A stretch of 64,000 bases of DNA from JBKHYJ01 sp046565505 (GTDB lineage Bacteria > Acidobacteriota > Blastocatellia > UBA7656). Of this stretch, positions 8,729 through 18,300 are shown one piece after another. The position numbers were made by a program, and so were the translations under genes. The stretch lies in contig JBKHYJ010000096.1 in the NCBI GenBank assembly GCA_046565505.1, forward strand, positions 33,077-97,076. Reading direction: 5' to 3'. Every line of letters starts with the position of its first letter. The stretch's first letter is position 1. The notes beneath the pieces were generated by a model. That model did not search any database. It had not been told where the DNA came from and saw only the letters and a program-made list of their open reading frames with translations.

Positions 8729-10215
8729 GCGAAGCCAAGAAATATGTAACCTTCAGAGATCTCAAGGATTTAGGAAAGAATAACGAACTCGCTCAAGAGG
8801 ACAAATCTTCTACTAGTACACCTAGTATATCTAGCAATACTAGTATATCTAGCACTACTGGTATTGCTAGAGCAACTAGGTCATCTAGTACATCTCAGAT
8901 AAATAGATCAATCCCTAAAACAAGCACAGATAAATCACGAGAATCATTGCGTCGCTCAGTTGCTCCAGAGCGGGATTTCCAGCGGGTCCCCAATTCTGTA
9001 ACGAGAGAAGCATTACAAGGCGGGATATTCCGCGGTAAGAGTAAGCAAGTATGGGATTACTTATGGAGCATATCTCGCGGGGCCGTGGTTCCAAACCGTA
9101 TCGTAAGAAAATCAAGAAAGGAGATAAAGGCAGGAGCTGGCTTAGGCTCGATGGTGACTGTTGACGCTGCGATTGAGCACTTAAAAAGTATAGGCCTTTT
9201 AGCGGTGCGGCCAGCGGTCGGCTCTCTTATCGGTAATGAATATGAAATTTTTACACCTGAGGAGCTAGCTTTATCCCCTGGCAGATCTACTGGTATATCT
9301 AGTACATCTAGTACTACTAGCCTTACCCATAAAGTAGATGTACTAGATATACCAGATTCTGGTATATCTAGTACATCTCAACCACTTGCAAATACAACAA
9401 CATACGTGCCTACTAATACTTTTTTTAAGACTGATGATGATGATGACACACACACACTCCTAACTTATTTTTCTGAGACCCTGATTTGTGCGGCTCGGGA
9501 GATTGTAGGGGGGCCGCTAAGTGTAAGCGAGCAGGAGCGCGTGTTGTGGAACGAGTGTGCGTGTGTGTTAGCAGATGAATTAAAAAAGGCAGCAAAACAG
9601 ACGCAAGGAATTTCGTCCGTGCCCGCATTCCTGACCGCTCACCTCCGCCGCCGGTTCGCGCCCAAGCAGAAGACGGACGCGAAGGTTATAAACCGAGAAG
9701 TGACTACAAAAACCAATGCTGTTGGGACCGAGCGGTCGGTTCAGCAAGTAGACCCAAATGTAAAACCGGCGTGGGAGAACACCCCGCCAGGTTCAAAGTA
9801 TTCACTTGAAGAATGCCGCCAATACGCCGAGCATTTGCACAAGACGGGGCAGGGGATCAATAAGCCGGGCGGGTATGCTACAACCATATACCGGACGGGG
9901 GAGGCTGATACCCTCATAGGAAAATTTCTTAACCCTGCTGACCCGCAACCGCTGGATACAACGATGTGCCCAGAGTGTAAAGGCGTCGGTTTTACTTACC
10001 CTGAAGGCGTTGAGCGCGGCGGCGTCGCAAAGTGTAATCACCCGCGACTAGGCACCGCCCTAAAACTGCTAGAGTATATCGAGCACCTGAGGTTAGTCCA
10101 TAAAGGCGACGCGGGGTATCAGGTTTCTGATCTCATTGACGATTTGAAATTCCGGTGCGAGCGCGACTCACTAGACTGGGACGAGGAGCTTGTAGCCAGG
10201 CTGCTAGAGACATGA
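8725..10215 (+). CDS. Winged-helix and zinc-finger DNA-binding protein, initiator-like, with internal iterons
   Basis: 496 residues, function not known. Layout: S/T-rich low-complexity region (about 20-70); a winged-helix domain (about 88-178: GKSKQVWDYLW, then LGSMVTVDAAIEHLKSIGLL) resembling replisome-organiser or plasmid initiator N-termini; a second S/T-rich linker (about 188-225) with an Asp run (DDDDD); a helical region; a block around YSLEECRQYAEHLHKTG; and a CPEC ... KCNH putative zinc finger (about 413-435). The gene is coupled to the ATPase upstream by ATGA. Both S/T linkers are encoded by CTAG-rich repeat DNA, and the second carries a 43-bp palindrome. By analogy with phage lambda, where the origin lies inside the initiator gene O and a helicase loader is adjacent, a replication-initiation role is proposed as inference. 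A chromosomal regulator is the alternative. Confidence 0.7.
   Translation: MSEAKKYVTFRDLKDLGKNNELAQEDKSSTSTPSISSNTSISSTTGIARATRSSSTSQINRSIPKTSTDKSRESLRRSVAPERDFQRVPNSVTREALQGGIFRGKSKQVWDYLWSISRGAVVPNRIVRKSRKEIKAGAGLGSMVTVDAAIEHLKSIGLLAVRPAVGSLIGNEYEIFTPEELALSPGRSTGISSTSSTTSLTHKVDVLDIPDSGISSTSQPLANTTTYVPTNTFFKTDDDDDTHTLLTYFSETLICAAREIVGGPLSVSEQERVLWNECACVLADELKKAAKQTQGISSVPAFLTAHLRRRFAPKQKTDAKVINREVTTKTNAVGTERSVQQVDPNVKPAWENTPPGSKYSLEECRQYAEHLHKTGQGINKPGGYATTIYRTGEADTLIGKFLNPADPQPLDTTMCPECKGVGFTYPEGVERGGVAKCNHPRLGTALKLLEYIEHLRLVHKGDAGYQVSDLIDDLKFRCERDSLDWDEELVARLLET
8811..8897. repeat. Iteron-like cluster A (CTAG-rich repeats inside coding sequence)
   Basis: Two direct 15-bp copies of CTAGTATATCTAGCA (8822-8836 and 8840-8854) with an 18-bp period, an inverted pair CTAGCAATAC / GTATTGCTAG (8831-8840 and 8861-8870), and ATCTAGTACATCTCA (8883-8897), which recurs exactly at 9366-9380. 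CTAG occurs eight times here although it is usually a rare tetranucleotide in bacteria. The protein read from it is S/T-rich, so part of the repetition could be coding bias. Confidence 0.75.
9291..9380. repeat. Iteron-like cluster B with perfect 43-bp palindrome
   Basis: TGGTATATCTAGTACATCTA occurs at 9291-9310, inverted at 9335-9354, and again direct at 9360-9378 (19 of 20). The inverted copy and the last copy abut to form a perfect palindrome at 9336-9378: 21-bp arms (the first 20 bases are AGATGTACTAGATATACCAG) around a single central T. The inverted copy encodes V-L-D-I-P rather than S/T, so amino-acid bias does not explain the symmetry. It can extrude as a cruciform or serve as a dimer-binding or strand-cleavage site. 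Confidence 0.85.
9433..9567. repeat. GAT and CA microsatellite with distant inverted partner
   Basis: (GAT)4 at 9433-9444 runs into an alternating CA tract (9447-9457). A GAGTGTGCGTGTGTG tract at 9553-9567 is its inverted complement with one mismatch in 14. Alternating purine-pyrimidine tracts unwind easily or adopt Z-DNA. They lie about 55 bp after the palindrome, across an A/T-rich stretch, inside the same gene. Confidence 0.6.
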
Positions 10216-10268
10216 GCCAAGCCAAGCTATGCTTATTCGAGTACGATGGGGGCAGGTGTGTAATGTAA
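10212..10268 (+). CDS. Possible 18-residue ORF coupled by ATGA to the initiator-like gene
   Basis: ATG at 10212 overlaps the TGA of the preceding gene (ATGA), the same coupling used between the first two genes. It encodes MSQAKLCLFEYDGGRCVM and stops with TAA at 10266. The following 36 codons stay open in frame until TAG, so it may be the stump of a longer third gene. No family is recognised, and translation is unproven. Confidence 0.25.
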   Translation: MSQAKLCLFEYDGGRCVM

Positions 10269-10522
10269 TCAGGCGAGATTCCTATGGCACACCTATGGCG
10301 GGTATTCTTTAGAGTTTTTGCTGGCCCCGACAGCAGGTGGTATGTAAATCCGCGTCGTGCTATGACACTTGGGTAGACAATGTCGCGTGATGGCCCGCCG
10401 TCCGGGACGCCCAACCTGCCGCTTCGCCTGAGAACGTGGCTGAGTTCCAATTGCCGTCGCGGTCCGAGACACCAATGATTTACGGTTGATATTGAGTCTT
10501 ATATTCTTTGCAGAGGTCGGAG

Positions 10523-12211
10523 ATGAGAAGGCATCAAGTAGCTATGATAGTGTTTTGGCTCGCTCTGTGCACCGTTGCTATTGCGCAGCCAGCCGGGACT
10601 GACAAAGCCGCGGCGCGCAAAGTCGATGAGGTCTTCGCTCAGTTCGATAAGCCCGACTCACCCGGCTGCGCGCTCGCGGTCATCAAGGATGGACAGATTA
10701 CCTACAAGCGTGGGTATGGCATGTCTAACCTTGAATACGGCATTCCTATCTCGCCATCGTCGATCTTTCACGTCGCGTCGATATCCAAAGAATTTACGGC
10801 CATGTCAGTCCTAATGCTTGCCCAGCAGGGCAAACTCTCGCTCGACGATGACGTGCGCAAGTACGTGCCAGAGGTGCCGGATTTCGGCGAGCGCATAACC
10901 ATCCGCCACCTGATTCATCACATCAGCGGTCTGCGCGATCAGTGGTCGCTGCTCGATCTGGCAGGCTGGCGCGAAGACGATGTCATCACCGAAGCAGATA
11001 TACTCGACCTGGTGTCACGACAGAAAGCGCTGAACTTCAAGCCGGGCGGCGAATACCTCTACTCGAACACAGGCTACACGCTGCTCGCGGTCATCGTAAA
11101 GCGCGTCAGCGGACAGTCCCTGCGCGAATTTGCCGAGGCTAATATTTTTAAACCGCTCGGCATGACCCGAACGCATTTCCACGATGACCACACGATGATC
11201 GTGAAGGATCGGACCTCTGCGTATCAGCCGAGAAAGGGTGGCGGGTTGAAGATCAGCATTCCCGTGTTCGACACCTACGGGGCGACCAGCCTGTTCACAA
11301 CCGTTGAAGATATGGCTAAGTGGGACCAGAACTTCACCAGCAAGAGAGTCGGCGGCGAGGCGGCGATTGAACAGATGCTCTCGCCCGGCGTGCTCAATAG
11401 CGGAAAGAAGCTGACTTACGCATTCGGCCTGGTGGTTGGTGAGTATAAGGGCCTGAAAACTGTCGGGCACGGGGGAGCAGACGCCGGATACCGGGCAGAC
11501 TTCGTTCGATTCCCCGATGAGCGATTCTCCGTTGTGTGCCTCTGCAATTTCAGCAGGTCCAACCCGGGGACGCTCACCCGCCGCGTCGCCGATATCTATC
11601 TGGCTGACCACCTCAAGAGGGATCCGCCTAAGGAGAAGAAATCGCCGGCGGCAGCTTCAATTAGCGAAAGACCGTCCGAGCCGGAACTCGCAAGTAAGGT
11701 CGGGGCTTACTACGACAGAAAGAGCGAACAAACGATTCGCGTCGAGATGAAGGACGGCAAGCTGATGGCGGATGTCGGCCCCGGTTTCCCGCTTAATCCG
11801 CTCGGCAAGAATCTGTTTCAAGTGGTGGGCGCGCCGGTTCAAGTCACGTTTGAAGGAACGGCGAACGGTCATCCGCAAAGAATGGTCGTCGCCGAAGGCG
11901 AGGCCGAACCGACAGTCTATGAGTACACAGAGACTGCCGACCCGACTCCCGCCCAGTTGGCGGAATACGCGGGCACCTACTACAGCGAAGAACTGGACGC
12001 GCGATATACGTTAATCGTTAAGGATGGCAGGCTGATCCTGCGGCGCAAGAAGTTTGATGACTCCGCCCTCAGACCCACCTCCGCGGATAGTTTCACGGAC
12101 CCTGAAACAGGCGACATAAAATTCATCCGCGACAGCGTCAATCGCCTGTCGGGCTTTGAGCTTAACGCGGGCCGCGTCAGACACCTGAAGTTTTCTAAAG
12201 AGGCGCGATGA
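10523..12211 (+). CDS. Secreted beta-lactamase-family serine hydrolase
   Basis: Class C beta-lactamase/penicillin-binding-like hydrolase (Beta-lactamase Pfam fold), 562 residues. ATG 10523 is chosen because AGAGG lies six bases upstream and it gives a clean signal peptide ending AIA before QPAG; a TTG 15 bases earlier is also open. The catalytic S-x-x-K is S86-I-S-K89 (VASISKEF), the Tyr motif is YSN in YLYSNTGYTLL, and GHGGADAGYRAD fills the third motif. The C-terminal 180 or so residues form a separate beta-rich domain as in many D-aminopeptidase/esterase-type relatives. Likely periplasmic, acting on peptides, esters or cell-wall fragments rather than proven antibiotics. It converges on the alpha-2-macroglobulin gene. 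Confidence 0.9.
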   Translation: MRRHQVAMIVFWLALCTVAIAQPAGTDKAAARKVDEVFAQFDKPDSPGCALAVIKDGQITYKRGYGMSNLEYGIPISPSSIFHVASISKEFTAMSVLMLAQQGKLSLDDDVRKYVPEVPDFGERITIRHLIHHISGLRDQWSLLDLAGWREDDVITEADILDLVSRQKALNFKPGGEYLYSNTGYTLLAVIVKRVSGQSLREFAEANIFKPLGMTRTHFHDDHTMIVKDRTSAYQPRKGGGLKISIPVFDTYGATSLFTTVEDMAKWDQNFTSKRVGGEAAIEQMLSPGVLNSGKKLTYAFGLVVGEYKGLKTVGHGGADAGYRADFVRFPDERFSVVCLCNFSRSNPGTLTRRVADIYLADHLKRDPPKEKKSPAAASISERPSEPELASKVGAYYDRKSEQTIRVEMKDGKLMADVGPGFPLNPLGKNLFQVVGAPVQVTFEGTANGHPQRMVVAEGEAEPTVYEYTETADPTPAQLAEYAGTYYSEELDARYTLIVKDGRLILRRKKFDDSALRPTSADSFTDPETGDIKFIRDSVNRLSGFELNAGRVRHLKFSKEAR

Positions 12212-12395
12212 TCCGGGTTTCGGCTCCCAAAGCTTCTAAAGGAGCCGTCAAGCGGCACGTCGCCGAAGACAAGGCCCGCCGTGTGCAGTTGCAAACACTT
12301 TCCTTCAGCCCTGCGATGGACCAGGTCGCGCTAACAGCGCATTACCAGGCGGTATCTGCGCTGGCCCCGTCAGGCCGGGCGGCCTACTGCTCCGC

Positions 12396-15300
12396 TCACC
12401 GAACTATAAACTTGGTCGGCCTGACGACTACTCTAGCCTCTGGATTATAGTAATCATAAAGTACGGAAGGGGCGGTCAGCGCCGCAAGGCCGAATCGCGG
12501 GCGGAACTTAAATTGAAAATTTCCCCCACCTGCGTGGGGCCATAAGTAGACGATGAGTCTGTCAGGTAAAACATCGTATTGATCAAACTGCGAACCTGCC
12601 TGCTTTATCGCTTGATCCAGCGAAGCTCTGTCTACTTCGGCCCCGGGAGGCAAGCCGATCTCGGCAACCATCATCCCGTAACCGGAATGCCCTATCCGTT
12701 CGGCCGTGACTTCGCCAACGACTTCTTCGCCGACACGGGCTTCTGTTTTGTCGAAGCTTACTCGCAGGCGCAATGCGCTCGCCGCCGCTTTCGGGGCCGC
12801 CTCGCCGCCCGTCGGAATCACGCCCCATGCCTTGTAATAACTTGACACCACCTGTACCGCCGCCTGTTGAGAGCCCGCGGCCCGCCTGACCTCAACGCGG
12901 TTGTTGCCGGGCAGCAATAATCGGGACAGGTCAACAGAAACAGGGCCGCCTGATCCTCGGCCGATGGGCAGGTCTACTGACGAAACCTTGAGACCGTTGA
13001 CCAGAATTTCGGCCGCGCCATTCGCATCCGGCCGGAGCCCGCTTGCCACGCCGGCATTACTGTTACCCCCGGACGGTTTCGCCAGCGTAGTTATTAGCGC
13101 GTCAAGTACGTTGATGGTCGCCTGTGTCGAGTACCAGACGCCATAGCGATCCTTTTTACGAGTCAAGAAGAGCAAGCCTCGATTGATCAATTGCGCATTG
13201 TGCGATTGGGGCTGCCCAGCCTTAATCTCGCAGCCCCAATTCTGCGCCGCGCAAAACTTCGCGAGTGACTGTACCGCCAGGGCGGTCGTTTCGACCCTGC
13301 CCGCCAGACCCCAACCATAAAACGGCGTGTTCGATTCGAGATTCCAATAGCTGGTGTCGCCCTCATTATGGGCAAGCGTGCGCAACCTCTCAATAGCCTT
13401 GGATGCGCTAGACGCCTCACCCGCGTCCAGCGCCGCGAGCGCGTACGACGCCAACAGGTATGGCTCATCAATTTCGTTCGTCCGACGCGCCAGGTAATCA
13501 AGCGCGCGTCTCACGGGCGGAGAGGCGGCCTTCTGATGAGTCGGAGTCGAACTCTCTGCGTCACCCGCGCGCGAGTCGGCGGCGAGGACGCGCGCAATGA
13601 AAGACGTGAGCAATGCGCTGCGGCTGCGATCTTCGACGCCCTCCTGCACGCGAGCGGACCAACTGCCGTCAGCGCGTTGCCGCTCGATGAGCCAGTCACG
13701 CGCATGATCAATCACGCCCTCATCAACTGTTATAAACTCGGCCGCGTCCCTCAGGAACTTGAGGGCATACGCGGTGAGCGCAAGGTCCGCTTCGCCGCGC
13801 CCCCAGTAAGAGAAGCCGCCCCCCCCCATGTTGTAGTTAAGCAGCAACTCGTAACCATGCTGCACGTAACCGCGCGCCTTCAAAGCGACCGGCGGCACAT
13901 CTTCCGCCCTGCCCTTGTAATAGCGCAGCGTCAGGATGCTAGGGTAGGTTGAAGAAATCGTCTGCTCTGCGCATCCGTGTGGGCGCTGCATTATGGCTTC
14001 AATGCTTTCGATTACGTGCCCGATAAGGTTCGGGTAAATCTTCAGCTCGGCCCTGGCGGAGCCCTTTATGGAGTTATCAGGAATATTGATTTCGAGGGCG
14101 GCCGAATCGCCGAACAGGTCGCTAGCAGCCTCGACCACCTCTTCGCCGTTCGGATGAACGTCCACGGGTTTTTCAACCGCATCGCTCGCGCCTGAACCGG
14201 ACGCGATGACGCGCTGTTTCCCGTCTTTGATTGGGGCGGCGGCGCGAAACTCGAACGTGGCGAGCGCGGCGTCGCCGGAGGATATTTCGGCCTGCTTGCG
14301 CGCAGGGCCGAGCAGCGTGAACCACGGGGCTGATTTGATCTCCAGGTCAACCTTCTGGGATGTATCAAGGTAGTTGCGCGCGACGACCGGGAGCGCAATC
14401 TCGTCGCCTTCCGTCAGGACGCGAGGCGGATCATGTTCGATAAAGAATGGCTGGAACGCGCGAATCTCTCGTTCAGATAGGCCGATCAACCCATCCGTGG
14501 TCGAAGCTATAATGGCAAGCTTCCACGTAGTGATGTTATCGGCGAGCTTAAAATTCAACTGTGCGTGGCCTCGCGAGTCGGTTTCAATCGAAGGCTGCCA
14601 CACGAGTGTTTCCGGGAAGTATTCACGTAGCCGCGGCGTTGACGCCGGCGCGGGTAGCATCTTGGAAGCGTGTCCCGTGGTCAAATCTGTAACTTGTCTG
14701 CTCACGACTGAGGATTGAGATACGTCAGTTTCCAGCAGCGACTTTCCTGCTGTTACTACGACAGCTTCTGAAACCGCCCCGGCTTCGAGCGTTATGTCGA
14801 GCCGCGAAACGCTCGACGGGAGTACTCTCACTTCATCAATCACACTATTTTTGAAACCCTGAGCCTCGAAGCGTACTTGATAAACTCCCGCCGGCAAATT
14901 GCCTAGAAAGCAATGCCCATCGTCGCCGGTCTTTGTCTCATAAATCAGCAACGAATTAATTTCAGTGGCTTTGACTGTCACGTCGGGTATGACAGCGCCC
15001 TGCGGATCAACGACTGTCCCGCTGATCGCCCCGACCGCGCCGGAAAGCACCCCCGCCCCGCGCGCAGGCTGCGGGTTTGCGTCCGGGCCGGATTGCTCGA
15101 CCACGACATGAGAAAAGAATGCCGCCTCAAAATCATCCGCCGTCCCTTGCTTGCCATCCTCACCGCTGCTGCGCAGGAAGATGGAATCGACACGCTGTGT
15201 GACCGGAGTAATTTCCGTGCGCTGTTGTGCGACTTCCGGGTAGCGCGCATAATTATAAATGGTCACACGATCCGTGTAACGTGAATTGCTTTTGAAAATG

Positions 15301-18300
15301 GCGTAGTAAGCGTTTCCCCACGGGTCGCGTAAGCTCTCCGGCTCAACCCCCGCTCGGCGGAGCGCGTCACCAAATTCCGCTTCAGTTTGTGGGAATCGCC
15401 GTGTGGATTTGAAATAATCGCTGAAGGCAGAGTTCAGCCTCGTGCGCGTCTCTGTAAAGTAATCAATCTTTGAAGTCCAGATCGTGAAATCATTTGTCGG
15501 CGGGCGTCTGCTTGTACCGAATCGCCTATCCCGGCCACCGCTTATGACGCTGACGGTGAACTTCGTATTGCTCACGCCAAACTGAAGCTTGTAAGGCTTG
15601 CCCCAGCGGTCCCTGACGGCATCAAAGTCGATGCCTTCTCGCAGCAGCTCTCGTTTGAGCGTAGCCTCATCATGTATGAAGCCGCCCTCGCGCTCATGAT
15701 ACCGGCCGACGGCCCTGGAGATTGCTTCGCCGTAAGGTCGGAAGTAAGGCCATCTCATTTTTGGACCGACGGTGAAATCATCCTCTGTCCCGAATCTCTT
15801 GTCCGCGCCGGCGCTTTCAAACGTGAGCGTGTCGCTATCATTCTCGACCGCGAAGCCCGCGCGGTAGGGGGTTCCCCATGGGTCTGTCAACTTGTCGAAA
15901 TCAATGCCGAAATCGGCGAGCAGGCGGCGCAGGCCTTCGACATCCCGCGGGTACTCGGCCGCGCGAGCATACCGCTCGTTGAGCGCATTCTTCAATGGAC
16001 CCATCTGAGCTTCGGTGATGTGAGCAAAGACGGCTCTTTGATTGATTCTGTCGTCCCATCCGCTGACGACGTTCGGGTAGTAGTCGCCTCGGCCCAGAAG
16101 CACTTCGGCCAAAACATCCATACCGGGGGGCAGCGGCTTCGAGAGGTCGAGCCGTTCCAAATCTTTACGTGATATCCCCGCGAAGCTCCTAGAATTAAGG
16201 AAGTGATTGATTGAATGGTTGAAACCGGAGCCGGGGCCAAATTCCTGATCCGTCCGCGCACGCTCTTCTATTGCCTTGTCAAATACCACTACGCCGAGCG
16301 AGCTTAAGGCCGCGTTGCCATCAGGAGAGAGGACGCGGATGTCGACGCGCGCCTCTTCGCCCGGATGGTACGTGAACCCGTCCGGCCGCACCTCTAGTTT
16401 CAAATCCCTGTCTTGCGGGTATAGCACAGCGCGCGAGTCGGATATGTAGTCATTGCCGCCCGTGGCCCGGTCGCCGAAAGAATAGGCCGCCACGATCAAC
16501 TCGCCGTCAAACTGCTTGTCATACGGGAATACGACGGCCGCCCGCCCGTTAACCATCCTGAGAAACTCTGAGCGGATGGCCTTTCCCTGCCGCACCAGGT
16601 CAATCGCTAGCCACATCTCCCGCACGTTACTCGTGAGGCTAACTTTGACTGGCTCGCCGGCGCGGTAAAGAACTTTATCGGTTTCAAGGCGTACGACAGG
16701 GCCATCGCTCAATGAGAAGCTATCGGCATAGCGTCCCGTGTGACCCCGGCCGTCCCGCGCCTCGAAATTGAGGACGACTTCGTCCGCGCGACCCCCCGGT
16801 CGGTCGAGCGCGAGCTTGCTAACCTTCGCTAGCCCATATGTGCTCGTCTTAACCGTGCGGAGTTTTCGCACATCGGCATCCGTTGATAATACGGGCGGTG
16901 AGTCGGCCAGGTGTTTTCTAGAGGTTTCACTGATAGTAACTTCACACGCCGCGGGCGTGCCATCAGCGTAAAAAGTCGAAACGTAAAACCGCATGGGGAA
17001 ATCTTCGGCTTGGTAGTAAGTGTCTCTCATAACGTAGACATGTATCGCCTGCCTGGTCAGACGCAGACTGAAGCGCCGCTGCTCGGTTCGGCCCGAAGAA
17101 ACATCTGTGAAGTAGGCCGCATACTCGACGTCAAGGAAACGAGTGTAATCACTCTGGGACAGACTTTCCTGCTCTTTTGACAGGTCTATGTGGGCGATAA
17201 AGTTGCCGGCCTTGTCCGTCTCGCCTTCAACCCTCTCGCCACCCTCGACCTCCCATTTTTGCTCGCGGAAATTCCAGGCCCTATCACTCTCGCGTATGAC
17301 GCGAACGCCGCCCCGCGTCACAGGTCGGCCGAACAAATAATTGGCGCTCACTTCTACGTCAGCGTTCTGACCTGGCAGGTAGTAAGCACGGTCCGGCTTC
17401 ACGCTGACGACGAATGTAGGCAACTCGTACCGGGTGATTTTGACGTACTGGTCCGCCTCGTTGTGCGCGTATTTCTCGTCATCCAGTCTGACCGTCGCCC
17501 TGTATTCGCCGAGCCGCGTGCTCTCCGGTATCGCCCAGTCGGCGCTGGCGACGCCGAATCGCGAAGTCCGAAGGGGGGAGCGAAAGACCGTGGCTCCTTC
17601 GGGATTTGTGATCGTGAGTGTCGCCTCGGCTTCGGGAATCGAGTGCCTTGATTCATCAAACACCAGCGCCCTCAGGTGGAGTAATTGGCCGGGCTGGTAT
17701 AGCGGCTTATCCGTGCTCATCAGGATTTGCGCCTCATGCTCAAGCCGTATCTCCCCCTCGACTTTTTGAATTAGGTCACCGCGGCGGCCCGTGATTATAA
17801 TCGTCCCCTCGTCCGTTTCGAGGCGTCCCGGCAGGTCGAATTCGAGCGTCACATGGCCGTTAGAGTCTGTCACGCCCGATGCCTTCAGGCTAGCGCGCCC
17901 GGGTCCGTCCCCGAACTCCACCGACGCCTCGACGCTGACGCCCCCCGCCGCGCGCAAGGAGGTCGGGTGCACGGCCCGCACCAGCGCCCGGTAGCGGGAG
18001 CCCTCGCGCGCGTAACTCGGCATAGACGAATACATCGTGAAGAAATCAGGCGACGCCTCGGATAAAGAGATTGTGCCTTCGTTCGGACTGAACGCGGGAC
18101 CCGTAGCTGATCCGGGAGTAACAAAGTACCGCAGCCGATACCATAAGAGTTGCCCCCGCCCACTGTCGCTCAGGTCGGAGGGCGAAAACGTCAAAGCGAC
18201 GAGCAGATTGCTATGGCCCGGCTGAATCATCTGATCGCGCTCGGCCGTTGCGCGCACTTGATTGAGTGGGTCAACGAGTTGAAGCTTAATGTGCGCGGCG

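Larger units (their letters stand above)
7429..10292. repeat. Three direct copies of ATGGCACAC around the two-gene island
   Basis: ATGGCACACT at 7429-7438 and 7864-7873, and ATGGCACAC at 10284-10292, all in the same orientation. The first two are each followed within two to three bases by GATTC. The second and third copies bracket the ExeA/winged-helix gene pair closely. A looser relative (ATGTCACACT) lies at about 7445. They could be operators, ends of an integrated element or chance; no target-site duplication was identified. Confidence 0.4.

Noticed and set aside
7874..10215. CRISPR-associated or Tn7-like transposon suggested by the TnsC/TniB-like ATPase
   Set aside because: No TnsA, TnsB, TniQ, Cas gene or CRISPR array in the window, and no long terminal inverted repeats were found around the gene pair.
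13368..13952. 194-codon ORF antisense to the alpha-2-macroglobulin gene
   Set aside because: Shadow frame opposite a strongly supported gene; no domain.
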